A program made the position numbers and the translations under genes. From NCBI RefSeq assembly GCF_032854445.1, contig NC_088301.1, positions 59,780,512 to 59,844,511 of the forward strand: a stretch of DNA of 64,000 bases. Reading direction: 5' to 3'. Source of the DNA: Liolophura sinensis. Taxonomy: Eukaryota > Mollusca > Polyplacophora > Chitonida > Chitonidae. The notes under the pieces are model-generated. The model was not told the DNA's origin, ran no database searches, and was given only the letters and a program-made list of their open reading frames with translations. Every line of letters starts with the position of its first letter. Position 1 is the first letter of the stretch. Of the stretch, positions 37,501 to 49,500 are shown piece by piece.

Positions 37501-40500
37501 TTTGCACACCTGTTTCTCTACCTGTATTCTAGCTGTTGTTAATATGCTAGGGTGATGAGTTTGTCTTCAGAGAGAGTTGGGGAGAACAAATGATCAAGTG
37601 CAGCCATCCAGTGCTGTGTGTGCTAGATTGGAAGACATCAGATATCATGGTCTTGGAGGGCATTCCAGATGATCTCTCACCTGGTCAGGTGTGTTAATGA
37701 ATAATCAATTGGCAATTAAGAACAAACTGGCATTTTCAATACCGATACATTATCATTAATGTCATATGTTTGGAAATTTCTTCATTTTCGAAATACTTAC
37801 ATACTTCAATAGATTTTTGTTCATGAAAACAAAAGACATTTTTCATGATACAAAGTTGTGACATGTGACTGTCTTACTTATCTATGGCTTTTCATAAGGC
37901 TTTAATTTTTGTGTATAGACACACATAAGTTACTATATTAAATTTCAACCTAATTAGAATTATTTCATCTAGCACAGAAAATAATTCCTAATTCTGCAAA
38001 GTGATATGTTTGTTTTCGCTCATGTGACCCAGTGTTTGGCGAGGTTTCGGTAAGTATTTTCATTCGAGCTGAATTTCAGGAAAGTTTCGGACACAGTACC
38101 GGCTTAATTATTCCCTGTACACAGGCCTACTTTGAATTGTGCTTTCCCACAAGCGTTGTGCTTTGTCCCTTGGTGTCTGTATTGTTTGAAAGAATTTTCT
38201 GTATGTGTTAGAGCTATAATTTTAATAGCTGAGTTTATTATTGAGGCAGATTAATACTATTTTCTGTATTGGTGGAGATTAAGTTTGGAGGAGGATGTGA
38301 ATTATGGTCTGTGAAATTTGAAATTATATTCAGTATAGGTTGAAACTAATTTAAAGGCAGGTAGAAATTCCTAAAAAATACAACTTAATTTAAATTATAT
38401 GAAAAAAATTCGTTTCAATTTCACAATTTCAAATTTTATTATATATCCCCTAAAACCCATTGTACTTATTTCACAGCTTAGTTCAAGTCATTTTATCATT
38501 ATTTCTATACATGATATAACATAGTAACTTGTGTATGTCCAGTTTTAGGAGGTGTCTGTGGCTGAGTGGTTAGTGTGGAAGCACAGCACAATAACCTAAC
38601 ACCATTGCAACAGGATGTATGTCCAGTGCAGCTGTGAGTTCAAGTTCAGATCCTGCTGGCTTCCTCTCCAGTTATGTGGACGATCTTCCAGCAACTTGCA
38701 GACCATCAGTGTCTGCCAAACCTAATGCTAGCTGCTGTTTTATAAGTGAAATATTCTTGAGTATGAAATAAATAAATGAATGAAATGTTATGTTGTACCC
38801 ACCTGTGTTGTACTTCAGGCTGTGTGGGCCCCAGGTGACCAGGCTGTGGCATTTGTGGGCTGGTGTCATGATCCCTGGAGACTCGGCCTCACCTACTGTG
38901 TACAGAGAAAGTAAGTCACTTGTGTTTGAATGGTCCCTGGTCACTTGTAGGTGTGCCTGTGGTAAATCGTCCCAAGTCACTTGTAGGTGTATCTGTGGTA
39001 ACTTGTCCCTGGTCACTTGTAGGTGTGTCTGTGGTAACTTGTACTTGGTCACTTGTAGGTGTATCTGTGGTAACTTGTCCCTGGTCACTTGTAGGTGTGT
39101 CTGTGGTAACTTGTCCCTGGTCACTTGTAGGTGTGTCTGTGGTAACTTGTCCCTGGTCACTTGTAGGTGTGTCTGTGGTAACTTGTCCTTGGTCACTTGT
39201 AGGAGTGTCTGTGGTAACTTGTCCCTGGTCACTTGTAGGTGTGTCTGTGGTAACTTGTCTCAGGTCACTTGTAGGTGTGTCTGTGGTAACTTGTCCCTGG
39301 TCACTTGTAGGTGTGTCTGTGGTAACTTGTCCCTGGTCACTTGTAGGTGTGTCTATGGTAACTTGTCCCTGGTCACTTGTAGGTGTGTCTGTGGTAACTT
39401 GTCCCTGGTCACTTGTAGGTGTGCCTGTGGTAACTTGTTCCTGGTCACTTGTAGGTGTGTCTGTGGTAACTTGTCCCTGGTCACTTGTAGGTGTGTCTGT
39501 GGTAACTTGTCCCTGGTCACTTGTAGGTGTGTCTGTGATAACTTGTCCCTGGTCACGTGTAGGTGTGTCTGTGGTAACTTGTTCCTGGTCACGTGTAGGT
39601 GTGCCTGTGGTAACTTGTCCCTGGTGACTTGTAGGTGTGTCTGTGGTAACTTGTCCCCGGTCCATGTAGGTGTGTCTGTGGTAACTTGTCCCTGGTCACT
39701 TGTAGGTGTGTCTGTGGTAACTTGTCCCTGGTCCATGTAGGTGTGTCTGTGGTAACTTGTCCCTGGTCACTTGTAGGTGTGTCTGTGGTAACTTGTCCCT
39801 GGTCACATGTAGGTGTGTCTGTGATAACTTGTCCCTGGTCCCTTGTAGGTGTGTCTGTGGTAACGTGTCCCTGGTCACTTGTAGGTGTGTCTGTGGTAAC
39901 TTGTCCCTGGTCACTTGTAGGTGTGTCTGTGATAACTTGTCCCTGGTCACTTGTAGGTGTGTCTGTGATAACTTGTCCCTGGTCACTTGTAGGTGTGTCT
40001 GTGGTAACTTGTCCCTGGTCACTTGTAGGTGTGTCTGTGGTAACTTGTCCCTGGACACTTGTAGGAGTGTCTGTGGTAACTTGTCCCTGGTCACTTGTAG
40101 GTGTGTCTGTGGTAACTTGTCCCTGGTCACTTGTAGGTGTGTCTGTGGTAACTTGTCCTTGGTCACTTGTAGGTGTGTCTGTGGTAACTTGTCCCTGGTC
40201 ACTTGTAGGTGTGTCTGTGGTAACTTGTCCCTGGTCACTTGTAGGTGTGTCTGTGGTAACTTGTCCTTGGTCACTTGTAGGTGTGTCTGTGGTAACTTGT
40301 CCCTGGTCACTTGTAGGTGTGTCTGTGGTAACTTGTCCCTGGTCACTTGTAGGTGTGTCTGTGGTAACTTGTCCCTGGTCACTTGTAGGAGTGTCTGTGG
40401 TAACTTGTCTCAGGTCACTTGTAGGTGTGTCTGTGGTAACTTGTTCCTGGTCACTTGTAGGTGTGCCTGTGGTAACTTGTCCTTGGTCACTTGTAGGTGT

Positions 40501-43500
40501 GTCTGTGGTAACTTGTCCCTGGTCCATGTAGGTGTGTCTGTGATAACTTGTCCCTGGTCACTTGTAGGTGTGTCTGTGGTAACTTGTCCCTGGTCACTTG
40601 TAAGTGTGTCTGTGGTAACTTGTCCCTGGTCACTTGTAGGTGTATCTGTGGTAACTTGTCCCTGGTCACTTGTAGGTGTGTCTGTGGTAACTTGTCCCTG
40701 GTCACTTGTAGGAGTGTCTGTGGTAACTTGTCTCAGGTCACTTGTAGGTGTGTCTGTGGTAACTTGTCCGTGGTCACTTGTAGGTGTGTCTGTGGTAACT
40801 TGTCCCTGGTCACTTGTAGGTGTGTCTGTGATAACTTGTCCCTGGTCACTTGTAGGTGTGTCTGTGGTAACTTGTCTCAGGTCACTTGTAGGTGTGTCTG
40901 TGGTAACTTGTCCCTGGTCACTTGTAGGTGTGTCTGTGGTAACTTGTCCCTGGTCACTTGTAGGTGTGTCTGTGGTAACTTGTCCCTGGTCACTTGTAGG
41001 AGTGTCTGTGGTAACTTGTCTCAGGTCACTTGTAGGTGTGTCTGTGGTAACTTGTCCCTGGTCACTTGTAGGAGTGTCTGTGGTAACTTGTCTCAGGTCA
41101 CTTGTAGGTGTGTCTGTGGTAACTTGTCCCTGGTCACTTGTAGGTGTGTCTGTGGTAACTTGTCTCAGGTCACTTGTAGGTGTGTCTGTGGTAACTTGTC
41201 CCTGGTCACTTGTAGGTGTGCCTGTGGTAACTTGTCCCTGGTCACTTGTAGGTGTGCCTGTGGTAACTTGTCCCTGGTCCATGTAGGTGTGTCTGTGGTA
41301 ACTTGTCCCTGGTCACTTGTAGGGTGTGTCTGTGGTAACTTGTCCCTGGTCACTTGTAGGTGTGTCTGTGATAACTTGTCCCTGGTCACTTGTAGGTGTG
41401 TCTGTGGTAACTTGTCTCAGGTCACTTGTAGGTGTGTCTGTGGTAACTTGTCCCTGGTCACTTGTAGGTGTGTCTGTGGTAACTTGTCCCTGGTCACTTG
41501 TAGGTGTGTCTGTGGTAACTTGTCCCTGGTCACTTGTAGGTGTGTCTGTGGTAACTTGTCCCTGGTCACTTGTAGGAGTGTCTGTGGTAACTTGTCCCTG
41601 GTCACTTGTAGGAGTGTCTGTGGTAACTTGTCTCAGGTCACTTGTAGGTGTGTCTGTGGTAACTTGTCCCTGGTCACTTGTAGGTGTGTCTGTGGTAACT
41701 TGTCTCAGGTCACTTGTAGGTGTGTCTGTGGTAACTTGTCCCTGGTCACTTGTAGGTGTGTCTGTGATAACTTGTCTCAGGTCACTTGTAGCGTGTCTGT
41801 GGTAACTTGTTCCTGATCACTTGTAGGTGTGTCTGTGGTATCTTGTCTCAGGTCACTTGTAGGTGTGTCTGTGGTAACTTGTCCTGGTCACTTGTAGGTG
41901 TGTCTGTGGTAACTTGTCCCTGGTCACTTGTAGGTGTGTCTGTGGTATCTTGTCTCAGGTCACTTGTAGGTGTGTCTGTGGTAACTTGTCCCTGGTCACT
42001 TGTAGGTGTGTCTGTGGTATCTTGTCTCAGGTCACTTGTAGGTGTGTCTGTGGTAACTTGTCCCTGGTCACTTGTAGGTGTGTTTCCCTATAGGCATGAC
42101 AGATCTACATGAATCACACCCAGCATGTATTTCAGTTGTACTTCTTCAGAAGCTAACTGTTTGTGTGCCAGTCATCATGTACATTACAACAAAGTACTAA
42201 ACATCTCTTACCTGTTAATAGAATAACATATATGCAAATGGCATGATGACACCTAATTGTCTCCAAAGGGTGGCGAGTTAAACTTCAATAAACTTCAATG
42301 ACAGAATTGTCTTTTTTGTTACCAATGGGGTGACTGGCACAGCAATTTACACAGACTTACTCCTGAAGAGGTTAAAATGGGGTAAAGTACTGGGAAAGAT
42401 AATTGTTCCCATATGTTGGTAATGCTCTAACCAGTATGATATGCTTTATTTCTGTTAGAAAGTCACCTATATCTGTTGGATCTTGGTGGAAAGTCCTGCA
42501 GTAAGTGTATAGATATATTTATTGATATGTAATTAATCATCATACAAGTAACAATGCAGTTCAGGAGTAAAGTATGTGTATAAGAAAATAAAGGTAAAAG
42601 TTAAATGGATTAAGGGGGAGAGGTGTTTGGACCAAAATGGGCATGTCCACAGTGTATAATCATACTCAATGACCCTTGTAATCCATTTCATTATGATATA
42701 CACTTAAGTACTTCTTTATCATAGTCTGCTTAATTCAGCCACAGATTTGCAGATGTATTAGTGTGTCCCTTCCCATTGTTATCCCCGTTGTTTATTTTCT
42801 TGTGTTATAAGAGAAGCTTTCTGCAGACAACTGGGCATGTCGTAGTCCAAGGAACAGTCCTGACCATTCTAAGTTAATCTACCTTCAGGTTAAGACCGCC
42901 TTCACCCATTATCAGTGTAGCAGACTAGTCATGGTAAGCATGCCTCATGTCTACAGCTGTGTTCTGAACAATGTAATACACTCAGTAGAGAACGATTACC
43001 TTAATACATCCCATTAATGTCTAGTAAGTGTGAAAGCAGAGCACCACATTACCTTGGTTCTATTCCACACCTAAATCATTAAACAGGTAGTATTAACATG
43101 TTAATGTGAAATCTTTCCCACATTTTAGGTAAATCAAACTTTTGTTTAAGTATGATCAGCAATACATTGAAAAAATTGTACACGTATTAAGAAAATTACA
43201 GGTACGTCACTGTTCATATTAATGTCCAAAGGAATTGTATTATCTGCCTGTCAAATCTCTTCATCTATATTTATTTATTTTATTTATTTTGATTGGTATT
43301 TCAGGCTGTACTCAAGAATATTTCACTTATACGACTGCAGCATCATTATGGTGGGGGGGAAACTGGGCAGAGGCCCGGGGGAAACCACGACCATCCGCAG
43401 GTTGCTGAGCCACGGAGGCCCCCTCTTCATCTATATTCAGATTTATATTCAGAAAAACTAAGTTTCTATTTAAACTGAGGTTGTTGTAATCAAATTTTTG

Positions 43501-46500
43501 GAAACTTGAACACTGTAATGTAAAGTTTCACCGAGGAATTCCAAATTTAGTACAAGACCACAGTTGGATGAAGTATTTTCAAGTTGACCGGGCTGAGTAG
43601 ATCAGATTTGTGGTGCTTAAAGACACTGACTAAAAATAGGAAGTTTTATAAGATTTGCACGTAAAGAGCTGTTTAAAACTCTGGGAGTACTCACTTCTTA
43701 TTGAATCATTGTTGCCACTCTTTGCATTCATCTATCAAAATTTGTCTTTCAAATATTTCCAGAGATAAAGACAGTTTATATATCTATTTTATTTGGAGAT
43801 GTCTTTGGATTTTTTGTTGTATGTTTCTTTCTTCCAGTTTGACTGGAAAACTCAGAAGAATACAGTCGTTGTGGATATTGTAAACAGTAATAAAGGTAAA
43901 GAGATAGGATTGTGTGACAGAGATCATTTTTCTTTATGATGATTTTATTAAATTCCCTAAATAGTAAATCACTGGAGAAATTTTTTCATACAGCTAGTCA
44001 CAATCATATAGGTCACAGTCACAGTGAAAATCATATAACTCACTGTCACAGTCACAGTCATATAAGTGAAAAATTCTTCATTATTGCATTAAACAACAAT
44101 TAAATAAAGTCTGGCGTGTACGTATAGATATGTTGAGGCCTGTGATCTTGGTCTCAAACACCACTCAGTCATATTGGATATGATCTGAACAAGTTTCAGG
44201 AGACCAAGACAAGAATGGAGAAGACTCAAAATAGATTGAAAACTTTCAAGACATCCTTCTGCACGAAGTCTTGTTGGCCTACATATTCTGTTGATCTGTT
44301 CTTGTTCTAGATAAAGTGTTCCAGGGTCTTTTCCTAATCCAGCTTCCATCCAGGTGTTGGTGTGCTGACAGTAAAAGAGTACTTCTGGACTCCTTCACCA
44401 GGAGCAATAAGGTAATAAAAACAGCTTCCGTCCAGGTGATAGGGTGCTGACAATAAGAGCAGTCCTAGACTCCTTCACCAAGAGCAATAAGGAAAACACA
44501 ACAGCTTCTGTCCAGGTGATAATGTGCTGACAATAAGAGAGTAGTCCTAGACTCCTTCACCATAAGGTAAGCACAACATCTTTCATCCAGGTATTAGTGT
44601 GCTGATAATAAGGTATCGTTGATGTAGGAATCTTAGAACATTATTTCTTGTATGTTTATGAGTTGAGGTATTAAGAAAATTGTGCATAATTGTCAAATAA
44701 ATTTTGACTGGAATTCAAACATACAGACCAGAAGAATGATATGTTAGGCAGTTTAATACCCTCACAGGTCTTTATATGCGATGATGGTTATGCCATTGTA
44801 TCATTTGTGTAGCTGTTCACATGTGGTTGAAAGAGAACGTCTCTTTAAACTGTTCACACCTTGTGGAGGGAATATTCTGTAACTGTAACTACATGTACCT
44901 CATTTGTCCTCTCTGCCTCCAGTTTGTCTATGTTGTAAACCTGGAGAGTAAAGAAGTGACGGCACTTCCTGGAGAGGAGGCTCAGGGAGACTGGGTGGTG
45001 CATGATGTCCTTGGTAACAAGGTCATTGCTCAGTACAGCTCACTGGATACACCACCATATCTGGTAAGATGTTTTTTATCAAAGGGGTTGATGACGAATT
45101 ATTGTAAGAAGCCCATCTTAAGAAATTTTTAAGTGCACAATTTATGAAAAAAATATTTGAGAGGAGGAGACGATAGTTGTGCACATCTCTGTAAGGGATC
45201 AAAAGTTGATAAAAACATTATGATGATACAAAATATACATTTAGTAACATATTTTAATGTAATGTACAGAACTGACATCTAATATATGATGGCCATTCAA
45301 TACACAGTAACTGAAGCACATTGAGTAGTGGTGTCCTCAAACCTGTGCATATCCGGAGAGCAGCACATTGGAAGGCATCCAGTTTAGCCTTAAGGGAGAC
45401 ACATGCTGAGTCGTACGCTTCACAACAGTAATCTAAACGTGTTCGGATAAGGGCTCTATACAGAAGTAACAAACTGGTCTTATCTGCTCCCCATGATTTC
45501 CCGGAGATGTAGGGCATCATATTCAAGACCTCTTGACATTTTGTAATAATGAAATTGATATGATCAGACCAAGTGACGTGCTTGTCGAAGATCATACCCA
45601 GGTGTTTCAATTTAGAAGAGACATTAATCGCCCTGTCATTAAGATATAGCAGGGGCAAGTAGTTAGGGGTTAAACATCACACACTCTGTTTTCACGTGTG
45701 AGAACTTCAATCCCCACAACTTACTCCACTTCAGGATGTCATCAAGTCCCTGCTGGATTTACCTTGAAGCTTCAGATAGATTTCCAGAAACGCACCATAT
45801 AGCTTTATCATCTGCAAACAGTGAGCAGTCCAGTTTAGGATTAACTTCTGTAGGCAAATCATGTATTGCTATATTGAACAGTGTAGGTGAAAAGAACACT
45901 TCCCTGCAGAGTGGTCATTGGTACCATCTCTACCTATTCTTACTCTGATGGAGCGATCTGAAAAAAACTTCGTATCCAGCCCAGCATTTTTGCCACCTAT
46001 ACCCATAGCTTGCGTTTTTAATAAGGAGCCCCCCACCCCCCCACCCCTCTCCACTTCATGTCATATGCCTTTTTCTATATCTAAAAAGACTATGGAATCC
46101 ACTCTGCACTTTGGCAAGCAAGCCATTTTTATCTAAAACCAAGTTAGGGGAGTGTTTATCATTTTCTCCATAATTGGACGTTTAGGCAATAGGGACAATA
46201 CGACTGCGGAGAAGATGGGTTCTTACCAGGCTTAGCTACAGGAATAACAGTAGACTGTCTCCAGGCAAAAGGTAGCTGTATACTCATCCAAATGGAATTG
46301 TATAGTGAAAGTAAATCATTGACGCATTGGTCTGGAAGGTTCTTCACCATCGAGTACACAATACCATCTTCACCTGGTGACGAGCCCTTTGGTGTATGAA
46401 GGGCCTGTCTTATCTCAAACAGAGAAAAGTCTTCATTAATTGGCATGTCGTCAAATGCAGTGTTGTCAACTTATGGTGGTGTTGTCTATATCGTCAAGAA

Positions 46501-49500
46501 GTCAGCATCCTAATTGTTTGAGCTACACATATGAAAAATTGTCAGCCAAGATGTTACACTTTTCAGGGTTTGTGACAGAATATTCATCACCACATATAAG
46601 GGTGGGAACATGGTTATTCCTATTTCTTCCACTAATTGCTCTAACCTGTGACCACACAGACTTTACTGATGTGTTTCTATAATGGAGGAGCAGTACTCGC
46701 ACCAGGGGAGCTTCACGCTGACACGCTGAGCCTCTGTCTTACACCTTTTGTATGTTATAATATCTTCCAGTGATCCTGACCGTTGACCTTTGTTCTTAGC
46801 TCGCTTTCTGTTTCTGATGGCGTCAGCGCACTCATTGCTCCACAATGGCATAGGGGGCTCTTACTATGCCACCACAAGCTGTACGAGGCCTGGACTTTCC
46901 AGCAGCAGAATTGATGGCCTTAACCTCATTGTTTGAAAACACATCAACATCTTCACTAAAAAGACTGGTTTTAAGCACCAGTTCACATTCCTTTCTGTGT
47001 GTGAACCAATCAGCTTTTTTAATTTTGCATCAAGGGCGATAACCTTGATGGTTAGTGTGAGGGCAGACTCCAAAAGTAGTAATAATTGGAAATTGGTCAC
47101 TATCACAAGTCATTCGAACACAAACTGAGGTCTACTGCTGACAAATTTCCGGGGCGGATGTCCAGTCGATTGCCCAACCCGTTAATCAGAACAACAAGAT
47201 TATTTTCCTCGGTAAACTCACAACTGCTTTACCACTGTCACCATTATGAGAGCAGCCCCACACCTTGTGATGGAAATAAAATCCCCACAGATGATATATG
47301 ATCCCATTAAAGTGCTGTCCAGGGGAATTTAGATCGGTTAGTCGTAGCTTGTTGCGAGGGTTGTACAGATTAACAACATTAATTGGCTTCCGCGAGGACA
47401 GAGCTAACTGATAGCATTGACATTCAAAAGAATTGAATACAGGAAGCTTTACCTCAGTGTATGAAATGCCATCTTTGATGAACATAGCTAGCTCACCTCT
47501 AGGGGGAGAATTCTCTATCTGTTCTTTTCACTGAGTAGCCTGGAATAGTAAAATCCAAATGAGGTTTAAGGAATGTTTCTTGCAGACAAACTACATGTGG
47601 GAGGGTTCCCACATTGGATATATATCATTTAAATTCTTGGCCGTGGGCGCAAAAGAGACTGATATTCTGCTACAGAATTGTCAGCATCATAAACAGGGGT
47701 AACGAGACAAAATTGATACANNNNNNNNNNNNNNNNNNNNNNNNNNNNNNNNNNNNNNNNNNNNNNNNNNNNNNNNNNNNNNNNNNNNNNNNNNNNNNNN
47801 NNNNNNNNNNNNNNNNNNNNNNNNNNNNNNNNNNNNNNNNNNNNNNNNNNNNNNNNNNNNNNNNNNNNNNNNNNNNNNNNNNNNNNNNNNNNNNNNNNNN
47901 NNNNNNNNNNNNNNNNNNNNGATGTTGTGATGGTTGGGATAGATAAAATTTTGGGGATCGGAGGAAACACCTGACTCACGCATGCTTTTTAAAGCCTCTG
48001 CAAAGGACACCTTTTCAGTAACCTTGATGCACTGTGCCTTTCTTGCTTCCTTCTGCAATGGACATCCAGCGTAAACAGCACTGTGTCGGCCTCCACAATT
48101 GGCACACTTTGGCATTTCTTTATTAGGGCAGGACTCATAATCATGAGCCTGACCACAGCGTGGACGTCTTACATTACCTCTACACTCGGAGGCAATATGG
48201 TTTAGGCGTTGGCACCGGAAACAGCGCAGAACATGGGGGATGTAAGGTTTCACTGTAAACATCTCATAACCAAGCGTAATTTCTGCTGAGAGAGTGTCAG
48301 AATCAAAAGTCAACAATAGGGTATCATTACGAGAAGTGCCGTGTATTTAGTCAATTTCTGAACCTGGAAACACTTATATTTTCTCAAACAAGCTAGAACT
48401 TCCGCCTCCGTAACTTCGTCCACAACACCACAAATAAAACCTCTTGATGAAGATTTGCTTTGTAGCCGACACTTTTTATGCCTACCCAAAATATGGTCGA
48501 GATTCAGTATTTTTTAACCTGTGCCTGGTTTGAGCATGAAACAAGGTAATCTTTGAACTGAATCTTTAAGATTAAGATATTTTATGTTGCCCACTGCCTT
48601 CTGTAAAGCCCAGCTGAATTTTATGGGGTTTACAATTGGGGTCTCGTCTACTGCGGCCATAATCACATTTAAATTCTTTACCTGAGGATCGTGGCTGTTT
48701 ACAGCCTGGGCTCTTTTCCATACTAATAGAGATTAACCTAATAAGATATAAATTCCTAAATAGTGTTTTAGCCTTATTCTAAGTAAGACTTAGTTGTGTT
48801 TGTTTACGGGGATAACAACAACAACAATGTAAATACACACAATAATCTAGGAATAATTGAAATATACAGGCGATTTAACACAAAATAACTGCCCACGGAG
48901 AGACAATAACATCCATATACATACATACAGGAGACAATTTTGTATATAGGTGAATGAAAAGGTAATACTAAACTGATCAGACCATTAAAAAACTACCTCC
49001 AAAACAATAGTCCAGTTTTTTTTTTTCTTTACATTGAATTTTTTGACGGGATATACGGAGCACTTTGATGAAGTTGGATGCCATTGATGTGTAAACTACG
49101 TTGATTGTAACCTTTGTATGAAATTATTATCACGGTTACTATTGTAACATCTACTCATGCACAAAAACAGCTACTTAAAAAGCAAATACAATATATCAGA
49201 TTATTTGGCGTAATTGACACCAACATTGTGAACTAAATCCTGCCATAGAAAAGATGAACATTTGACAGCTTTATTCAGTGCTAACAAATTTGGACATAGA
49301 TATCAATGGTTTTTCCCTTGATGCTCACTTTACAGAAGGTATTCCTTGATTATTTAATAGTACCCATCATATCAGGAGATTCAAGAAGACAGAATTGTAA
49401 AATTTGTCACACCAGTTATTAAAGGAAACTTTGTTTTGCTTTTTTCTTGTAGCTGTGCTAAATTGGCTTCTTTGAATCCACTCTTTATCTTGAGTAGTTG

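Noticed and set aside
38672-42112. Long reading frames (up to about 500 codons) on both strands
   Set aside because: They are translations of a 36-bp minisatellite whose unit length keeps frame; they lie in APEH intron 7 and change frame only at odd-length units.
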